Below, one piece after another: positions 45,150-56,818 of a stretch of 64,000 nucleotides of DNA. The stretch lies in contig OW121858.1 of the NCBI GenBank assembly GCA_933228895.1, forward strand, positions 33,441,859 through 33,505,858, read 5' to 3'. The translations under genes were made by a program, and so were the position numbers. Below the pieces are notes generated by a model. It was not told where the DNA came from and did not search any database. It saw only the letters and a program-made list of their open reading frames with translations. This DNA is from Platycnemis pennipes. Taxonomy: Eukaryota > Arthropoda > Insecta > Odonata > Platycnemididae. Every line of letters begins with the position of its first letter. The stretch's first letter is position 1.

Positions 45150-46827
45150 TACCACGAATATTACATTAGAGGATTATTGAGTCGGCCGCTAGACGCGCTG
45201 TCACCCACCGCGCATTTTATTGAGTTTACAAAAGTCGCCACTCACGGCGCTAGTTGAGCAGCGATCCGTTTGTCACGGGGATTAACATGGCAATAGTGGG
45301 AAACTGAACTGATGTTTTGCGTAAATCAGATGAAACACTTTGAATCAACCAGAATGCAATTTCACAGCCGAAACTCAAAGAGGAACCATTAATCAGCGTT
45401 ATATTGGGACGTATACACCGCTAATGCACTCGCAAGCAATACATATGATACGCAAGTAACTCACGTATCCACCACGTCCCAAGAACTTTTTCGTCGTCCC
45501 AAACAGGGGCGGTTTCATATCGATGGAGGCCCTCGGCTGCAAACAAATTTTGGGCCCCTTCGTGAATGGTGAAAAGGACTGAGAATGCGAAGAGGGTCGG
45601 GCGCCTCGGCAATCCCCGACCAAGCTGGGCCGCCTATAAAGTGTTTGGTATCCTTGATACAATATGTCTACCGGCAAAGGAAAGAAATTGATTATCGCAG
45701 TAATTACCGTAACGGGATATTTTCCAAAGAGAAATAATTCTTACATTCCCCTAGGTGGATGCATAGAAATTCTATGGAAGTTATGCGATTTCCATTTAGA
45801 CCTAAATGTAGGTATCACTAGAATTTGAATCCTCCCATCAATATCGAAAATACAATCATAACAAAAGAATTAGCAGAGATAAGCAACGCTTGGCACTTTA
45901 GGACTTAAATCAGGAAATGTAAAGTCTAAGAATAATAGCAACTAAAAACAACAATACTGGCGATCATTTGATGTCAATGAAAACTCCATTACCAAACTCC
46001 TAAAAATAGGATGTAAATAAGCAGTACAGTAATCATGCTATTTGGTCCTATTTATTTGAAATCAAAACGTTACACTTTACTTTATATGTTATAACATACT
46101 ATTGTCACTCAGAAAAATACATTATAAACTTTTCTTTGCCCAGTAGATCAAATACAGAAAAACAACATACGATGCAAGTAATAAATTGCATTTTGTATGA
46201 TACACATTACATAGAGTGTATTGTGATATTGAAACCATAATGAAATGTACATTCAACCTAAGAATGATTCTTTAGATACAATCGTGGGACTTATTTCCCT
46301 ATTATTCGGCAATTAAATATTACATATCTTTATGCACGAGTTTTTTCCAAATCAGCCTTAAAGGAATAAACACTTGCAGTTAACAATAACTTCATGTCAA
46401 GTGTAAATGGAAATCAGACTCAGGTAAAACTCTTTGTGCAGTAGTTCTAACATCCTCCCCTCATCGTAATCCAATGCAAGTGAAAATATCCTGAGAGCCT
46501 GGAAAGTGGGAAATAAATTACAAGTACGGAATGAGCAGAAACTGGTTTACCTAACAGCACAAAAAAAACTCATAGAGCGGCTAAGGACTTACATTATCCT
46601 GACAAAGGTTGAAGACAGAAAACAAATCTCATCGCAAGAAGCAAGAAAAAAGAGCATCGCAACCATCTCACTGTTTACACACACAATACCTTTACAACCC
46701 CTACAACGCGTAACATTCACTGGCGATAGCTAACCAGTACAATCATCCAATGACCTCATAGTATTCACCTTGCGTAGAGTAATTAATATATGATACAATT
46801 TAAGAATTTCACCTTATCATACTTCAC
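45150..46827. other. No gene recognised
   Basis: Non-coding sequence. A more GC-rich stretch at 45180-45300 and 45470-45640 gives open frames on minus without recognisable domains. Confidence 0.4.
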
Positions 46828-46951
46828 CTGAGAGGACTTCCTTCGCCTTGAACAGGCTTCTGTTCCGTAAGCCCAGCTCCTTATTTCGCTTTTTGGCACT
46901 TTCATAACTAGCGTCGCACCCAGGAACACAACAACGGCGGTTAGTCCTCAT
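46828..46951 (-). CDS. THAP-like first exon
   Basis: From ATG at 46951, minus codons read MRTNRRCCVPGCDASYESAK, then KRNKELGLRNRSLFKAKEVLS, and stop at a caggtgaagt donor in phase 1. CCVPGC (C-x4-C) followed by a basic stretch and a SLFK motif resembles the opening of a THAP finger (C.VPGC...SLFKFP). The rest of the domain is not found downstream on minus. It could be another transposon-derived or host THAP gene start; the call is weak. Confidence 0.4.
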
Positions 46952-48397
46952 CGTAAAATACTTGCCAAGAAGACGTAAACAGTTTTCACTGGCAAAAACA
47001 CTACATAAAATAGATTTCGGCCGAGCAAAACACAACCACTTGCACTACCGCTAATGGACGAAGTCGGAAAGGACCGGATCGCTCGACTATCAGCACCGCT
47101 ATGCGGCCGATTTTGGCGAACGAATAAAAAGCGCGCCAAGTGACAGCAGAAATCCGCTTTCCCCTTGAGTTCTGGGGCCTCCTCATGTAGCCTCCTTGGG
47201 AATTACAATGGTGTTATATTTGCGGAAACAATTCTGCATTGCACCCCTACTCGTAATTTCAACTTCCTAACGCCGAATTAACATTCATTCTTCCAGCAAC
47301 TGACAGAGTTGGATCCGAATCCGATTAAAATTGCCGGTACACAAAGAAAGGTTTCTTATCGCTAGCGTGAATTTATGTTCGTCATTTTCCCGGGTGGCAA
47401 CTGTAACGAGGTGAAGTCAAGCGAAGAATAATATTAGTACAACAATAATTTTTGAAATTATTATATTACCTACAATGAAATGAAAGAAATAAAAATAGTT
47501 ATTGACATTTATTAAGTTCGCAATAGGTATTTTCATGAATTTTTAGTTCTGTAGAATGTCATAACGGGCGATCAATTGACTCACAATTTCTTGTGAAGAA
47601 TTGGCGCGTCGGCGCACTTGATATTCTCGTCAAGTCTGCAGACTTGACTCATGAGTCTCATGAGACCGGACAGCCGTAGTGGACGTCAGGTGAGTAACTT
47701 GTGGAAGGATATATTGGCCTTGAAATGATATTATTTCATTACTTGCATTTAATTTTGTGCAATGCTTGTCTTGTAAGTCCACCTTTAAGAACTGTAATAT
47801 TTACTTATCGTGGGTGTTTTATTAATCGAGGCTTCAGAAGCAAATAGTGAATTTTTGTTCTCGTGTTAAATATTTGTTGGACGGAATGTTAACCTCAACA
47901 ATTTGAAGAATCCGACATCTTATTTCAATCACTGCAATTTTGTATTGATCAAGTGTCAATATCGTCTGTTGTTGCGGAATAATTGTGATGATTGTTCAGG
48001 CTTGTCATTCTTCTACCTGACGGTGCCATCAGGCTGCGATCTGAGCCAGGTCAGAGCCATCTGATTTTCCTTCCCTGTGAGATATGACGACTGAACCTGC
48101 AATTTAAAAGGCTTGTCGATTTCCTTAGATTCTAGCTTCTCCTTAACAAATAACTTTTCTTGGCCGATTATTTTGGTTTCAACTGTGCGCGCGTTCGTGT
48201 AGGTTGATTGACGTTGCCTTCGAAAAACTCGGGGTGTATTTGGTGTCCCTCGCTGGTGTTAAAAACATATGTCGTCCCTAAATAGAGCACAATATGATTT
48301 TCGTTGAACTTGACCAGTAAATTAATATGACTGCAGTACTTTTCCTTGGCTATACGCCTAAGTGCGATGAATTAATTTTCCTGTTTCTTTTTTCCAG
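46952..48397. other. Non-coding, possible 5' region of a plus-strand gene
   Basis: No domain-bearing frame. A good donor (gacgtcaggtgagtaac) at about 47690 follows a stretch with catgagtctcatgag and could end an untranslated first exon spliced to 48398. This is suggested only by splice-site quality. Confidence 0.3.
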
Positions 48398-48512
48398 TAT
48401 GGGGAGCGATTCTGTGTCCGCGAGATGTTTTTTGTGGAAGTGTTATTTTCAAGTGCAGCGGTTATTCCGGAAAACGAATAGTTCTCGGGAGCAGCGTCGG
48501 ATGGAAGAAATG
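48398..48512 (+). CDS. Unrecognised first coding exon
   Basis: The pyrimidine tract ctgtttcttttttccag precedes the exon and gtaagt follows, both strong splice signals. ATG at 48399 opens exactly 38 codons in phase 0: MGSDSVSARCFLWKCYFQVQ, then RLFRKTNSSREQRRMEEM. It is Cys-containing at first, then strongly basic and ends in a charged helix-like segment. I do not recognise the protein. No partner exon was found with confidence downstream, where the intron would hold the 49883-54341 transposon. It may be an alternative first exon of a gene extending past the right edge. Confidence 0.5.
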
Positions 48513-49665
48513 GTAAGTTGTTCCACTTTTCAAACCAACATCGATTCTGTGATGTGTTGCGAGTGTTCTATTGAGCCTACAAGTGTTGAGGGAAGTGTCC
48601 CATGAGCAGCCTCGACTTGTAAATGGTTTCTAGTTGAAGGGGAACTACGGACGAGCGAGTGTTTATTCTTTTGTTGTGAAAATATTGCTGAAATGAATAC
48701 TAAAGATTTGTTAGGTGTTAAGAGATGAAACATTGCCTCTAAAAATATAGGAAAGTTTAGAAGTGTTGTGAAAATATTGATAAAATAAATACTAAAGATT
48801 TCTTAAGTGTTATGACATGAAAAATTGCCTGTGCGAAATGTAGGAAAGATTTTACAGGTGGTTTCGCCCCATATTTCATCAATATATATTTCTATGTGTT
48901 GTGGCATTGGGCTACTGTTTGGTTTTTGGCTGAAATTTTGTCAGCGGCCAGTCAGTGAGACATGTATTACGCAAGAATCCCGTATTATTAATTGTTTATC
49001 GTATTATTTGACGTCCCTGAGTCAACTGAGTTGCCAGCTGTTTCGAAAACGTCCACTTCCACTCGCACGACTTTCGAAGACAAAAGACAAACGTATATCG
49101 AAGTTGGAGCCGAAATTCAGCTTCAATGTTTTGTTCAGGGGTAATATATTTGCATTATATATATTTACGTTATGTATATTTATACACTCCCTGTTTTTGT
49201 TGACTGTTTTGCTCAATTTATTTGCTACATGTTTATCACGTTAAAGAAATAGTATGCCACACTCCTGTATTTGAGAAGTGAAGAAAGAAGATGAAATCAA
49301 TTCATGAAAGTTATCCAGTAAGTAAATTTTCAGTGAATAATGTGAGTTGTTGTTTTCGTCATGTCCCAAGTTACGCTGGTGACTCATTTACCTTGGATAT
49401 GGATGTTACGACGACACTCCTTCATAAATGCCTGTGTGATGTTTTCGTCTCTTTTGCCGCGTAATTTTCTCGATGTTGTCGTCAGTTTAAGCATTTGGGG
49501 GTTCAGTATTACTTAGTTTACTATTGACGTTACATTCACGTAGTCCGAAGCATAATTCTAGTTGGCTGGTGATGTTGAAATATGTCTTACGACTTCCTGT
49601 GTGATGGAATCATGGTTTTGTATTTGCTGCCAATTTTTTAGTCGTTTCTTCATGTATAACCCACA
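48513..49665. other. No gene recognised
   Basis: AT-rich non-coding sequence. The 139-codon frame at 48825-49244 is low in domain content and overlaps no splice-supported exon. Confidence 0.4.
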
Positions 49666-49815
49666 ACTGACGCAGAAGGCGTCAACAAGTTTCTCGACAT
49701 TTTATCGTTTTTTTTGCTATCAACGGAAAGAGGTTTAGTTGGGGAATTAGTGTTCATGCGAATTCATATTTTGCATACCGACATGCATTAATCTTCCGAT
49801 ATTAGAAGTGCAACT
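49666..49815 (+). repeat. Direct repeat outside the ISL2EU element, left copy
   Basis: aactgacgcagaaggcgtca, then tttttttgctatcaacggaa and tccgatattagaag match 54392-54555 in the same orientation, with a few changes and one 13-bp gap. The repeat ends about 67 bp outside the element's left terminus. Confidence 0.8.
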
Positions 49816-50145
49816 AAATTAATTTACCTATTTAAGTCTTATTGCAATAATCAATGCAATCATTATGTAATATTAATGCAATAGGGAAATTGCATACTTT
49901 TAATAGACAGCATGGTGATATTCTGCAGCAAATACTTGCAACCGCAATATACTTTTTTCCGCTCAAAATTCAGTTTATACACTATAAAATGACTCCCAAA
50001 AATCTTCCGAGTTTCGTGGGCTAAAAAATACCGCCCCCACTAATCTTACGCCGTGACGTCACAATTCAGTCGAAGTCGTAGATCCTAGCCCCATTACCTC
50101 GTAGCTTCAAGTTTGGAAGAAGCACGTTGCGTTTTAAAGGAGAAA

Positions 50146-50349
50146 ATGGCTGAGAAAAGGAAAAATTACAAGTGGTGCATTGTTCCGATGTGCAAAAACA
50201 CGTCTATTTGTACCCCAGACAAAATTTTCGTTAGCGTTCTGAAGGAGGAAAAAAGAAGAGAAGCTTGGATGCATGCCGTTCGTCGAGATGAGCGTCACGG
50301 AAAAATAAGCCATAAATCCGTGTGCTATGTGTGCGAAGATCACTTTAAT
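50146..50349 (+). CDS. ISL2EU transposase exon 1 (THAP domain)
   Basis: ATG at 50146 gives a 68-codon exon ending DHFN at a gtaagt donor, phase 0. It shows KWCIVPMCKNTS (C-x4-C), an invariant-type Trp in REAWMHAVRRD and VCEDH (C-x2-H), a complete C2CH THAP zinc finger for binding the element's ends. TGACGTCA at 50054 lies about 90 bp upstream. Confidence 0.8.
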
Positions 50350-50512
50350 GTAAGTAATATTTCCATATTTCATCGATTCAGAGGGAAAGTCAAGTTGAGC
50401 CTCAGAATTTTCTATACATAATTCGGCCGCCTTGAGAATAAAAACTTCGAGATACTTCTTTCTCGATGGGTACAATGGACTCGAGATATTCATGGTACTT
50501 ATTCAATTTCAG

Positions 50513-50692
50513 TTGGAGGAGGACATGGAAAATTTTATGATGTTTAAAATCATGGGAGGAAATTGAAACTGAAGAGTAACATAGTTCCCCATATATTCGA
50601 CTGCCAGCCAAGAAGACCAGCGTTTTCCCCTAAACCGAGGACAGCTGCTGTGAGGATGGAGAGGAGACGCATTATAAAGGAAGCTGTAGATG
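50513..50692 (+). pseudogene. ISL2EU transposase exon 2, one-base frameshift
   Basis: An attcaatttcag acceptor opens LEEDMENFMMFKIMGGN in phase 0, then TGA. Shifting by one base at the ggaggaaattg run restores MKLKSNIVPHIFDCQPRRPA to the donor (GATG/gtgaaa, phase 1). The exon is 180 nt, whereas phase-0 entry and phase-1 exit need 3n+1, so a single base is missing near 50555. This is the link between the THAP finger and the catalytic exon. Confidence 0.75.
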
Positions 50693-50794
50693 GTGAAAGT
50701 AATTGCAAGTGGAATCCATACAATCTAGAGGTGATCACTAAAAATAAATCATAGCATTCTTTGATTTTATGATACGGTGTTGCTTGCTTTTCAG

Positions 50795-52065
50795 AAAAAA
50801 TTGAATCGCAAGAGGAATGTTCCGCGGCCCTTGATTTTGTAACTGTGGAGGAAGAAGCTGAAGAAGTGTGTGGATCAGCATTTTTGAAGTTTGACAAAGG
50901 TTGTCAGGCTAAGCCAGTTAGCCATCGTAGTGTCGGACTGATGTGCACCACAGGGGGAATGGGCTGTTTGAGGGAAAGTCAGACCCAAACTTGCCCGAAG
51001 AATATGTGCAGTATTGCTCTTTCCCCAATTAAAACCTCTAAGAAATTGATTGTGGATGATATTTTCACCACGGATTCCAGTGATAGTGAGAGTGCTGGTG
51101 AAGATTATCACTGTCGAAATTCCGATACAGAATTTTTAAGTGACAATGATCGCAGCGACGATGACCACTGTGACGATGAGAGCTTAGCAAGAGCTCGTCT
51201 GGAAAGTACCAGATATCTTGTGAGAAAAGCCCCCAAAAGGTATTTAGGACTCAGTCCGGAAAATATTCACATTATAATGTTACTGCAGGAAGGCCTTAAT
51301 TACAAGGGTAAATTATTGACGTCTGAAGATATTGTGTTTATGATATTGATCAAAGTTCGATTGAATGATTCTTTCTGCAGAATAGGGAATGACTTTGGGA
51401 TTTCTGAGTCACAAGCTTGCAGATTGTTTGGGAAATTTGTGCATTTTATAGCTACAAAATTGAAACAATTAATAGTCTGGCCTTCCTCAGATTCCATTCT
51501 TAAAGAGCTTCCTGTCGCCTTCCAGGCAAGGTATTTTAAAGTTAAAAGCATCATCGACTGCTTTGAGGTGGAAATTGAGAAGCCTGGTGATAGTGTTCAC
51601 CAAGCTTTAACTTGGTCGGACTACAAGAAGTGTAACACGATTAAGTATTTAGTATCAATAACTCCAGATGGTTTAATCAATTTTCTTTCTAGTGGTTATG
51701 GAGGTCGGATTTCTGATGTTGAAATAGTTAAAAAAAGTAATTTTATTGAGAAATTGAGGCCTGGAGTATCTATAATGGCTGATAGAGGCTTCAAACACTT
51801 ACAGCAACATTTACTGGCTAAGGGATGCAACCTCATCAGGCCTCCTAGTGTTTCCGATGATGAACCTATGAGTAAAGAGGCAGCTAGTGAAACAAAAAGG
51901 ATAGCAAGCTTGAGGATTCATGTGGAGCGGTTAATCCGCAGATTCAGAGAGTACAAAATGATTGCTCCTCATGCATGTGTCGCTATTTCTTCTGTGAAGT
52001 ACCTGGATGATTGTGTTTTTATTGCTGGTGGACTTATAAACCTCCAAGGCCCATTAATATTATAG
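50795..52065 (+). CDS. ISL2EU transposase exon 3 (HTH and DDE catalytic domain)
   Basis: A tgcttttcag acceptor is followed by an uninterrupted frame to TAG at 52063-52065 (about 422 codons after the shared codon). An acidic low-complexity stretch (DSSDSESAGEDYH) leads into a transposase helix-turn-helix (YLGLSPENIHIIMLLQEGLN ... RIGNDFGISESQACRLFGKF). The RNase H-like DDE domain follows: first Asp in SIIDCFEVEIEKP (about 51555), second Asp in SIMADRGFKHL (about 51778), Glu in RIHVERLIRRFREYK (about 51921). All three catalytic positions are intact. The domain is of the DDE_Tnp_4/HARBI1-like kind. Only exon 2 is broken. Confidence 0.85.
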
Positions 52066-52322
52066 CAATTAAGTTGGATCAGTAATATCCATTGTTAATT
52101 TGTTTTTGTATTGCCATTAGTTGTTCTTGTGCAAAGCCTTGTAAATGCATTTTGTGTTAATGTTTCTTACGTTCACAAGTGTTTTCAACCTCAGCAAAAT
52201 TACTTGTTGCCATAATATTTCCTAAGTAAATACCAACTAGTTAATTTCCTTTTGGAAAACTGTGAAGGCTTTATTGATGTTTATGATTCTCAAGTGGAAT
52301 TTTTTTGGGTTATGTTGCATGT

Positions 52323-53993
52323 TTAACCATCAATAGAAATAACTTTGAATTTTGGAAATATTGCTTTCTCCCAAAATTGCAATGAAGCAGAAATTAAACT
52401 ATTGATCCAACAATGATCAAAATCGACTTCATGCATTGAGATTTCCCGAGTCTTCTCAAAATCTGGCGAGGCTACACAAAAGACCCCCCTCTTTAACCCG
52501 CTCATTTTCATTTGCAATTGGATTTGCCCCATATACTTAGGGGCGATAACACCAGAGTCTGACACATAACTTTTAAAAGTTTTAAAACTAGTTGGGCACT
52601 TAACCTCAATCACAGCATGATCTAACAAGCCATCCGGAGAAGCCCCAAGTATGGGAAAGCTGGGGGACAGTAATAGGCCAACTCTCTTCACTTTAGACCT
52701 CAACCTTTTCTCTGCCTCTATTATTACTTCTGGCTCCAGTCTTACCCCACGTTTCATGGCATCAGAAGTAAAAACCGATCCCCCTAGCAGAGTTTCTACT
52801 AAGGAACCACTGAAAGTTTTGCAATTAGCAACATCATAAATTTTAGATGCCGTTACACGACCGTAACGTAACTTTTCCCAAAGTGAACATTTACACTGTG
52901 AGGATGTAAGACTTGCTGCTTTACTGCAAGCAGCCTCAGTCATTATGCAACTACAAAAATCTATAAAATAAGTGAATGTTTCACCTCCACCAGCAAAAAA
53001 CTTATGGCTAAGTAGGTGGAGGGAAAGGTTATCCACATCATTTGTACCAGAAAAATGTTTGAAAAGTAAACTATTTGGACATAAATTCTGCCTTTCTGCC
53101 AAAACTGCATTCAAAAATTGGTCGCTGATCCTTCATCTACCACAGTTGGTGCATCCCTTTTTGAGCCAATTTCTCTGGCAGTTATGCATCTTTCCCCATC
53201 AGCTACATTTGATAGCCGAGATTTCTTCCAGTAGCATACTGTGGAGGTAGGAGCCGGTTCTTCACTTCTTCTGTGAAGCCACATTAACACTGCAACAACA
53301 TGTTTGCAGCCACCTTTAATGAAAATGAAATTTCCATATCATTCCAATAATTTTATTAATGACATTGTGGTACTGTGATCACTTCACAGAAAAGTCATAT
53401 TGTAATTCACAAACTGTTAAGTAAAACATTAAAATAATCTTTAAGTACTTATATAATGTCTTCTCATTTATGTCCCAGTCACTATATTTCTCCAATGTAC
53501 TCTGAAATCGATCACTGTAAAGTAAAAATATGCTCTCACCTTCAGCAGCCTTGCAGTCAAAGCATTTAGCCTTGTTAACGATGCTAATTTCCTCGTCCAC
53601 TTCCACCACCACGGTGTAGCATTTGCTCCTTACTTTATGTTCTGGAGTCACTCTAGCTCGCACGGAACATATTTTTCCACACCTTTTCACCTGCACATAG
53701 CCCACTGCCGAGTCACCATAAGACTCTCTACCGGACCTGCCAAAAGAATACACATCTCAAATAAATATACGCTTTCGTCAATACGAGCTGATTATATGCA
53801 AATTAAACATTGTCATGAACTAGAAAACATTTCAGAAGCACATCAGCTACTCAATATATTACCTTTCCATTTTTCGGCATCGACTTTCGGCGCCGACGAA
53901 GTCTTCAGTTTCACTGAAATACCTAGCTATCATGAGGGAATCAGTGACAGGAAGGTTGCTAGAATCAGCCTTAGAAAAACCATATTCCGTCAT
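52323..53993 (-). pseudogene. ISL2EU second gene: SWIM finger plus YqaJ-type nuclease, one frameshift
   Basis: Three minus-strand exons join in phase: 53993-53863 (MTEYGFSKADSSNLPVTDSL...), 53736-53540 and 53313-52323. The exon 2/3 junction builds CFDCKAAEGGCKH, a SWIM-like zinc motif. Exon 3 then loses frame near 53135 (a TGA appears; an exon length of 3n is needed but is off by one). It continues as the YqaJ domain: KLRYGRVTASKIYD, GVRLEPEVIIEAE, GASPDGLLD, VIEVKCPTS and IQLQMKMSG. ASPD and ExK are the expected metal-binding nuclease residues of the lambda-exonuclease/YqaJ fold. Its role in transposition is not established; DNA end processing is a reasonable guess. Confidence 0.8.
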
Positions 53994-54391
53994 CTTTCCG
54001 CTTTCAGTGGAGGAAAATAACGATCAAATACTAGCCCTGTAGCTACAATGAATAACTTCGCTACGTTCGCAATGAATAAATCACAACCACGACGTCGCTT
54101 GTATTCAAGTACGCTGGTATGCTGCTTCCGCGTACTGAACAATTACGTCACTTTGCCACCAGCCAATCATCGGGCGTTTTCGATTCTCCCGTGTGTTTGA
54201 AAATTCTCTTGAACTTTAATGAATTAAATATCACTAACAATTTCAAAAAATAATAATAAAAATTTCAGCGTGAAACGCAAAGATATATTTTTATATAGTT
54301 TTGGGGCTCATGATTATATCTGATATATATGCAAGTTCCCTATTTGAAGTGAAGTATCTTGTGGTTTTTCTTCTTTTGCCGCAATTTTAAT

Positions 54392-54555
54392 AACTGACGC
54401 AGCAGGCGTCATCAAGTTTCTTGAATTTTTATCGTTTTTTTTGCTATCAACGGAAAGAGGATTAGTTGGTATACATCAGGAGGGGAATTAGTGTTAATAC
54501 GAATTCATATTTTGCATACCGTCATTATTATCCTTCCGATATTAGAAGTGTAACT
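54392..54555 (+). repeat. Direct repeat outside the ISL2EU element, right copy
   Basis: Partner of 49666-49815, starting aactgacgcagcaggcgtca. It begins about 50 bp outside the element's right terminus. The two copies are 4.73 kb apart, roughly the element length plus flanks. Confidence 0.8.
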
Positions 54556-54559
54556 GGGT

Positions 54560-56815
54560 AAATGTGTGCGAGAGGGTTACATCGTTCAAGATTTTATCAC
54601 GCGAAAACGATGAAAGGAACCAACTTCATTCGAACTGCGGAACGTAGAGGAAAGATGACAGTACATTGTAAAACAAATTTCACTGCTGGTCAAGCATTAT
54701 TTCACATTAGGGAGTTAATCTGTGAAGTTATTTGTGGGTGGTTTGCAATCCTTGAATCAGTTTCTGTGTTTCATTACTTGTCTCCATCTTCTGACCCCCC
54801 AGTATTTCTCCACGCCGTCTGTCTATGGCTCTAGTGCTCTTCCCCTGCTTCTCCCGGCTGAGAGAATGAAAACCTTTTTCACTGCCCTGTTCCTCTCCAT
54901 GCATGTCCAGCCCAACAAAATCTTCCACGTTTTATTATCATAATATAGCTTCTCTATAGAGTTAGTTCATAGATTTCAGAATATTTCCTGCTCCTCCATG
55001 CTCCTGAATTTGTCATAGAACACGGATATATTCTTCTAATTTAGTAATGTAGCTCCTGTTTTTTTTAATTACTGCTGAAGCTTTGAGGTTAATATTTTAT
55101 AAAGTTGATGATACATATGGTAGGTACCCATTTAAAGTTTGTGTGCATAACTATTTTTAGAAAATAGTGGTTTGAGGTTAAACAAGATCTTCCAAATCAT
55201 GAATGTATACTTCCTGCATAGGTACGTGTTACAAAATGCAATGCACTCCATTGTATCCAGAAATATTAGAAGGATTCAAAATGAAGTCGGTGATTTAAAA
55301 AGAATAAAAATTATTTTTAAATTTTTATAAAAAAAACAATTCCTTCAGCATAATATGGCATCAAGGAGCATAAATTAAAATTGCTTGAATCGCTTTTCCT
55401 GCAACTGGCATTATGTAAATTAGGCCACATATCACATAGATAATTTTGCAATTGAAGTATGAAGTGATGATTAATTACTCAAATATGCAAATACTTAAAG
55501 CAGATAAATACAGACTGAATCAATTGGGTGCATAAAATATTTGAGATGTGGTTGCTGGGTCCTATAAAAGTATATGGGTGGAGATACCTTCAGTCACCGG
55601 TAGGACATGCAAGAATTGGATGGTGTTGATGTGAGATGACGACAAGGATAGTGTTGACAGAAATAGAAAGAGTTAAGGAAGGGACATTATTGGAAAGATT
55701 TAGCTGTAGGGTGTTGTTAGGGAACCTCAAACTAAAAACCTTCCAAAGAAACCAGAGGTTGTCCCTAATATGTTGATGCTGCTCATGTGTATCCAAAACA
55801 ATTTATTGATATCTCACTACTGTTAATATATGATAAAATTTTGTATTGCTGATCTCATTTAATGATGAAGCTCGAAATTAATTTTTTCTCTTGTCCTTTG
55901 CAGGGAGATAAAAGATGTGGCTGTACAAGTGTATTGAGGAAAGCAGCTATCTATGCCATTCACATGGAAAAGATGAGGCATAATGAGTGAAGCATAAAGA
56001 TAGAGGAAAGTTAGTGTGAGAGGAAAGAAGCAATGAACCTGTTCTGAAGGGAAGATGAAACAGGTTCCGGGAAAGGAATACACAAATTAAAGTGGATTTA
56101 AAGTACAAATTGGAGGTAATCTGGCGAGGTTATCCTTGTCAGGGTAATGAAGGTATATATGTAGAGTATTATTTTTGGTGTACGCAAGTTATTTTGTGTA
56201 ATATATTTTGTTATATGGTCATAATATGCTTTGTGTAAGGTGTATTTTATATGATAATTGCATGTAATGTATGTTAAAGGTTTCAGAGTATAAAGGTTAA
56301 CCTTAGGTAGGGACACCATGGCCATGGTGAACATGTGAAACTGGTGAAGGTGTATCTTTGGTGTCTATATGATATTCCACCTTATACAAAAAAGGTGGTG
56401 ATATATGATATGGACAGAACAATGTCCAAAAGAGCTGAAGTCTGCTCTGAAGGTAGATGTGAGCTCACATAGGGATTTAAATCAGCCATGGCTGATTCTA
56501 TTGAATGACCCGGGTGTTCAAACAAGGTATAATGTGGATGAATATTCACAAACAGGTGGTAGGAAGAACAGTGGTAATATAGGTTACCTATTGTGTGTGT
56601 AAATGTGTGATATGTGTATAGTATACATTTATTGTTTGGTGTGTGCTATATTTCTGAGCAAATGGTGTTTTGTATGGCGTTGCAAAGCATTTAATATATG
56701 TCTATTGGTGATTATTTCATGTGTGTATGTATGTGACATGTCCTAACGCATTCTGTACACAGGAAACTACTGCACGAGATACTGCAGGCCTGGTGGGCGG
56801 GAATGGGTAAGGGGA
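54560..56815. other. No gene recognised
   Basis: Non-coding AT-rich sequence with short unrelated frames only. GT-rich stretches occur near 56150-56290 and 56590-56760. Confidence 0.4.
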
Positions 56816-56818
56816 GTG

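Larger units (their letters stand above)
49883..54341. mobile_element. ISL2EU-type two-gene DNA transposon
   Basis: Ends AGGGAAATTGCATA and, inverted, AGGGAACTTGCATA (one mismatch) are flanked by AT on both sides (49881-49882 and 54342-54343). Inside, a THAP/DDE transposase gene runs on plus (50146-52065) and a SWIM/YqaJ nuclease gene on minus (53993-52323); their stops are 257 bp apart. As I recall from the repeat literature, encoding both a transposase and a YqaJ-type exonuclease is the hallmark of ISL2EU elements. Each gene carries an apparent 1-nt frameshift, so this 4459-bp copy is probably a recently dead autonomous element. Assembly error is the alternative. Confidence 0.85.

Noticed and set aside
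48825..49244. 139-codon open frame
   Set aside because: No recognisable domain, no plausible splice context and AT-driven composition.
52651..54020. Plus-strand open frames opposite the YqaJ gene
   Set aside because: Shadows of the minus-strand exons, which show SWIM and YqaJ motifs and phase-matched splicing.
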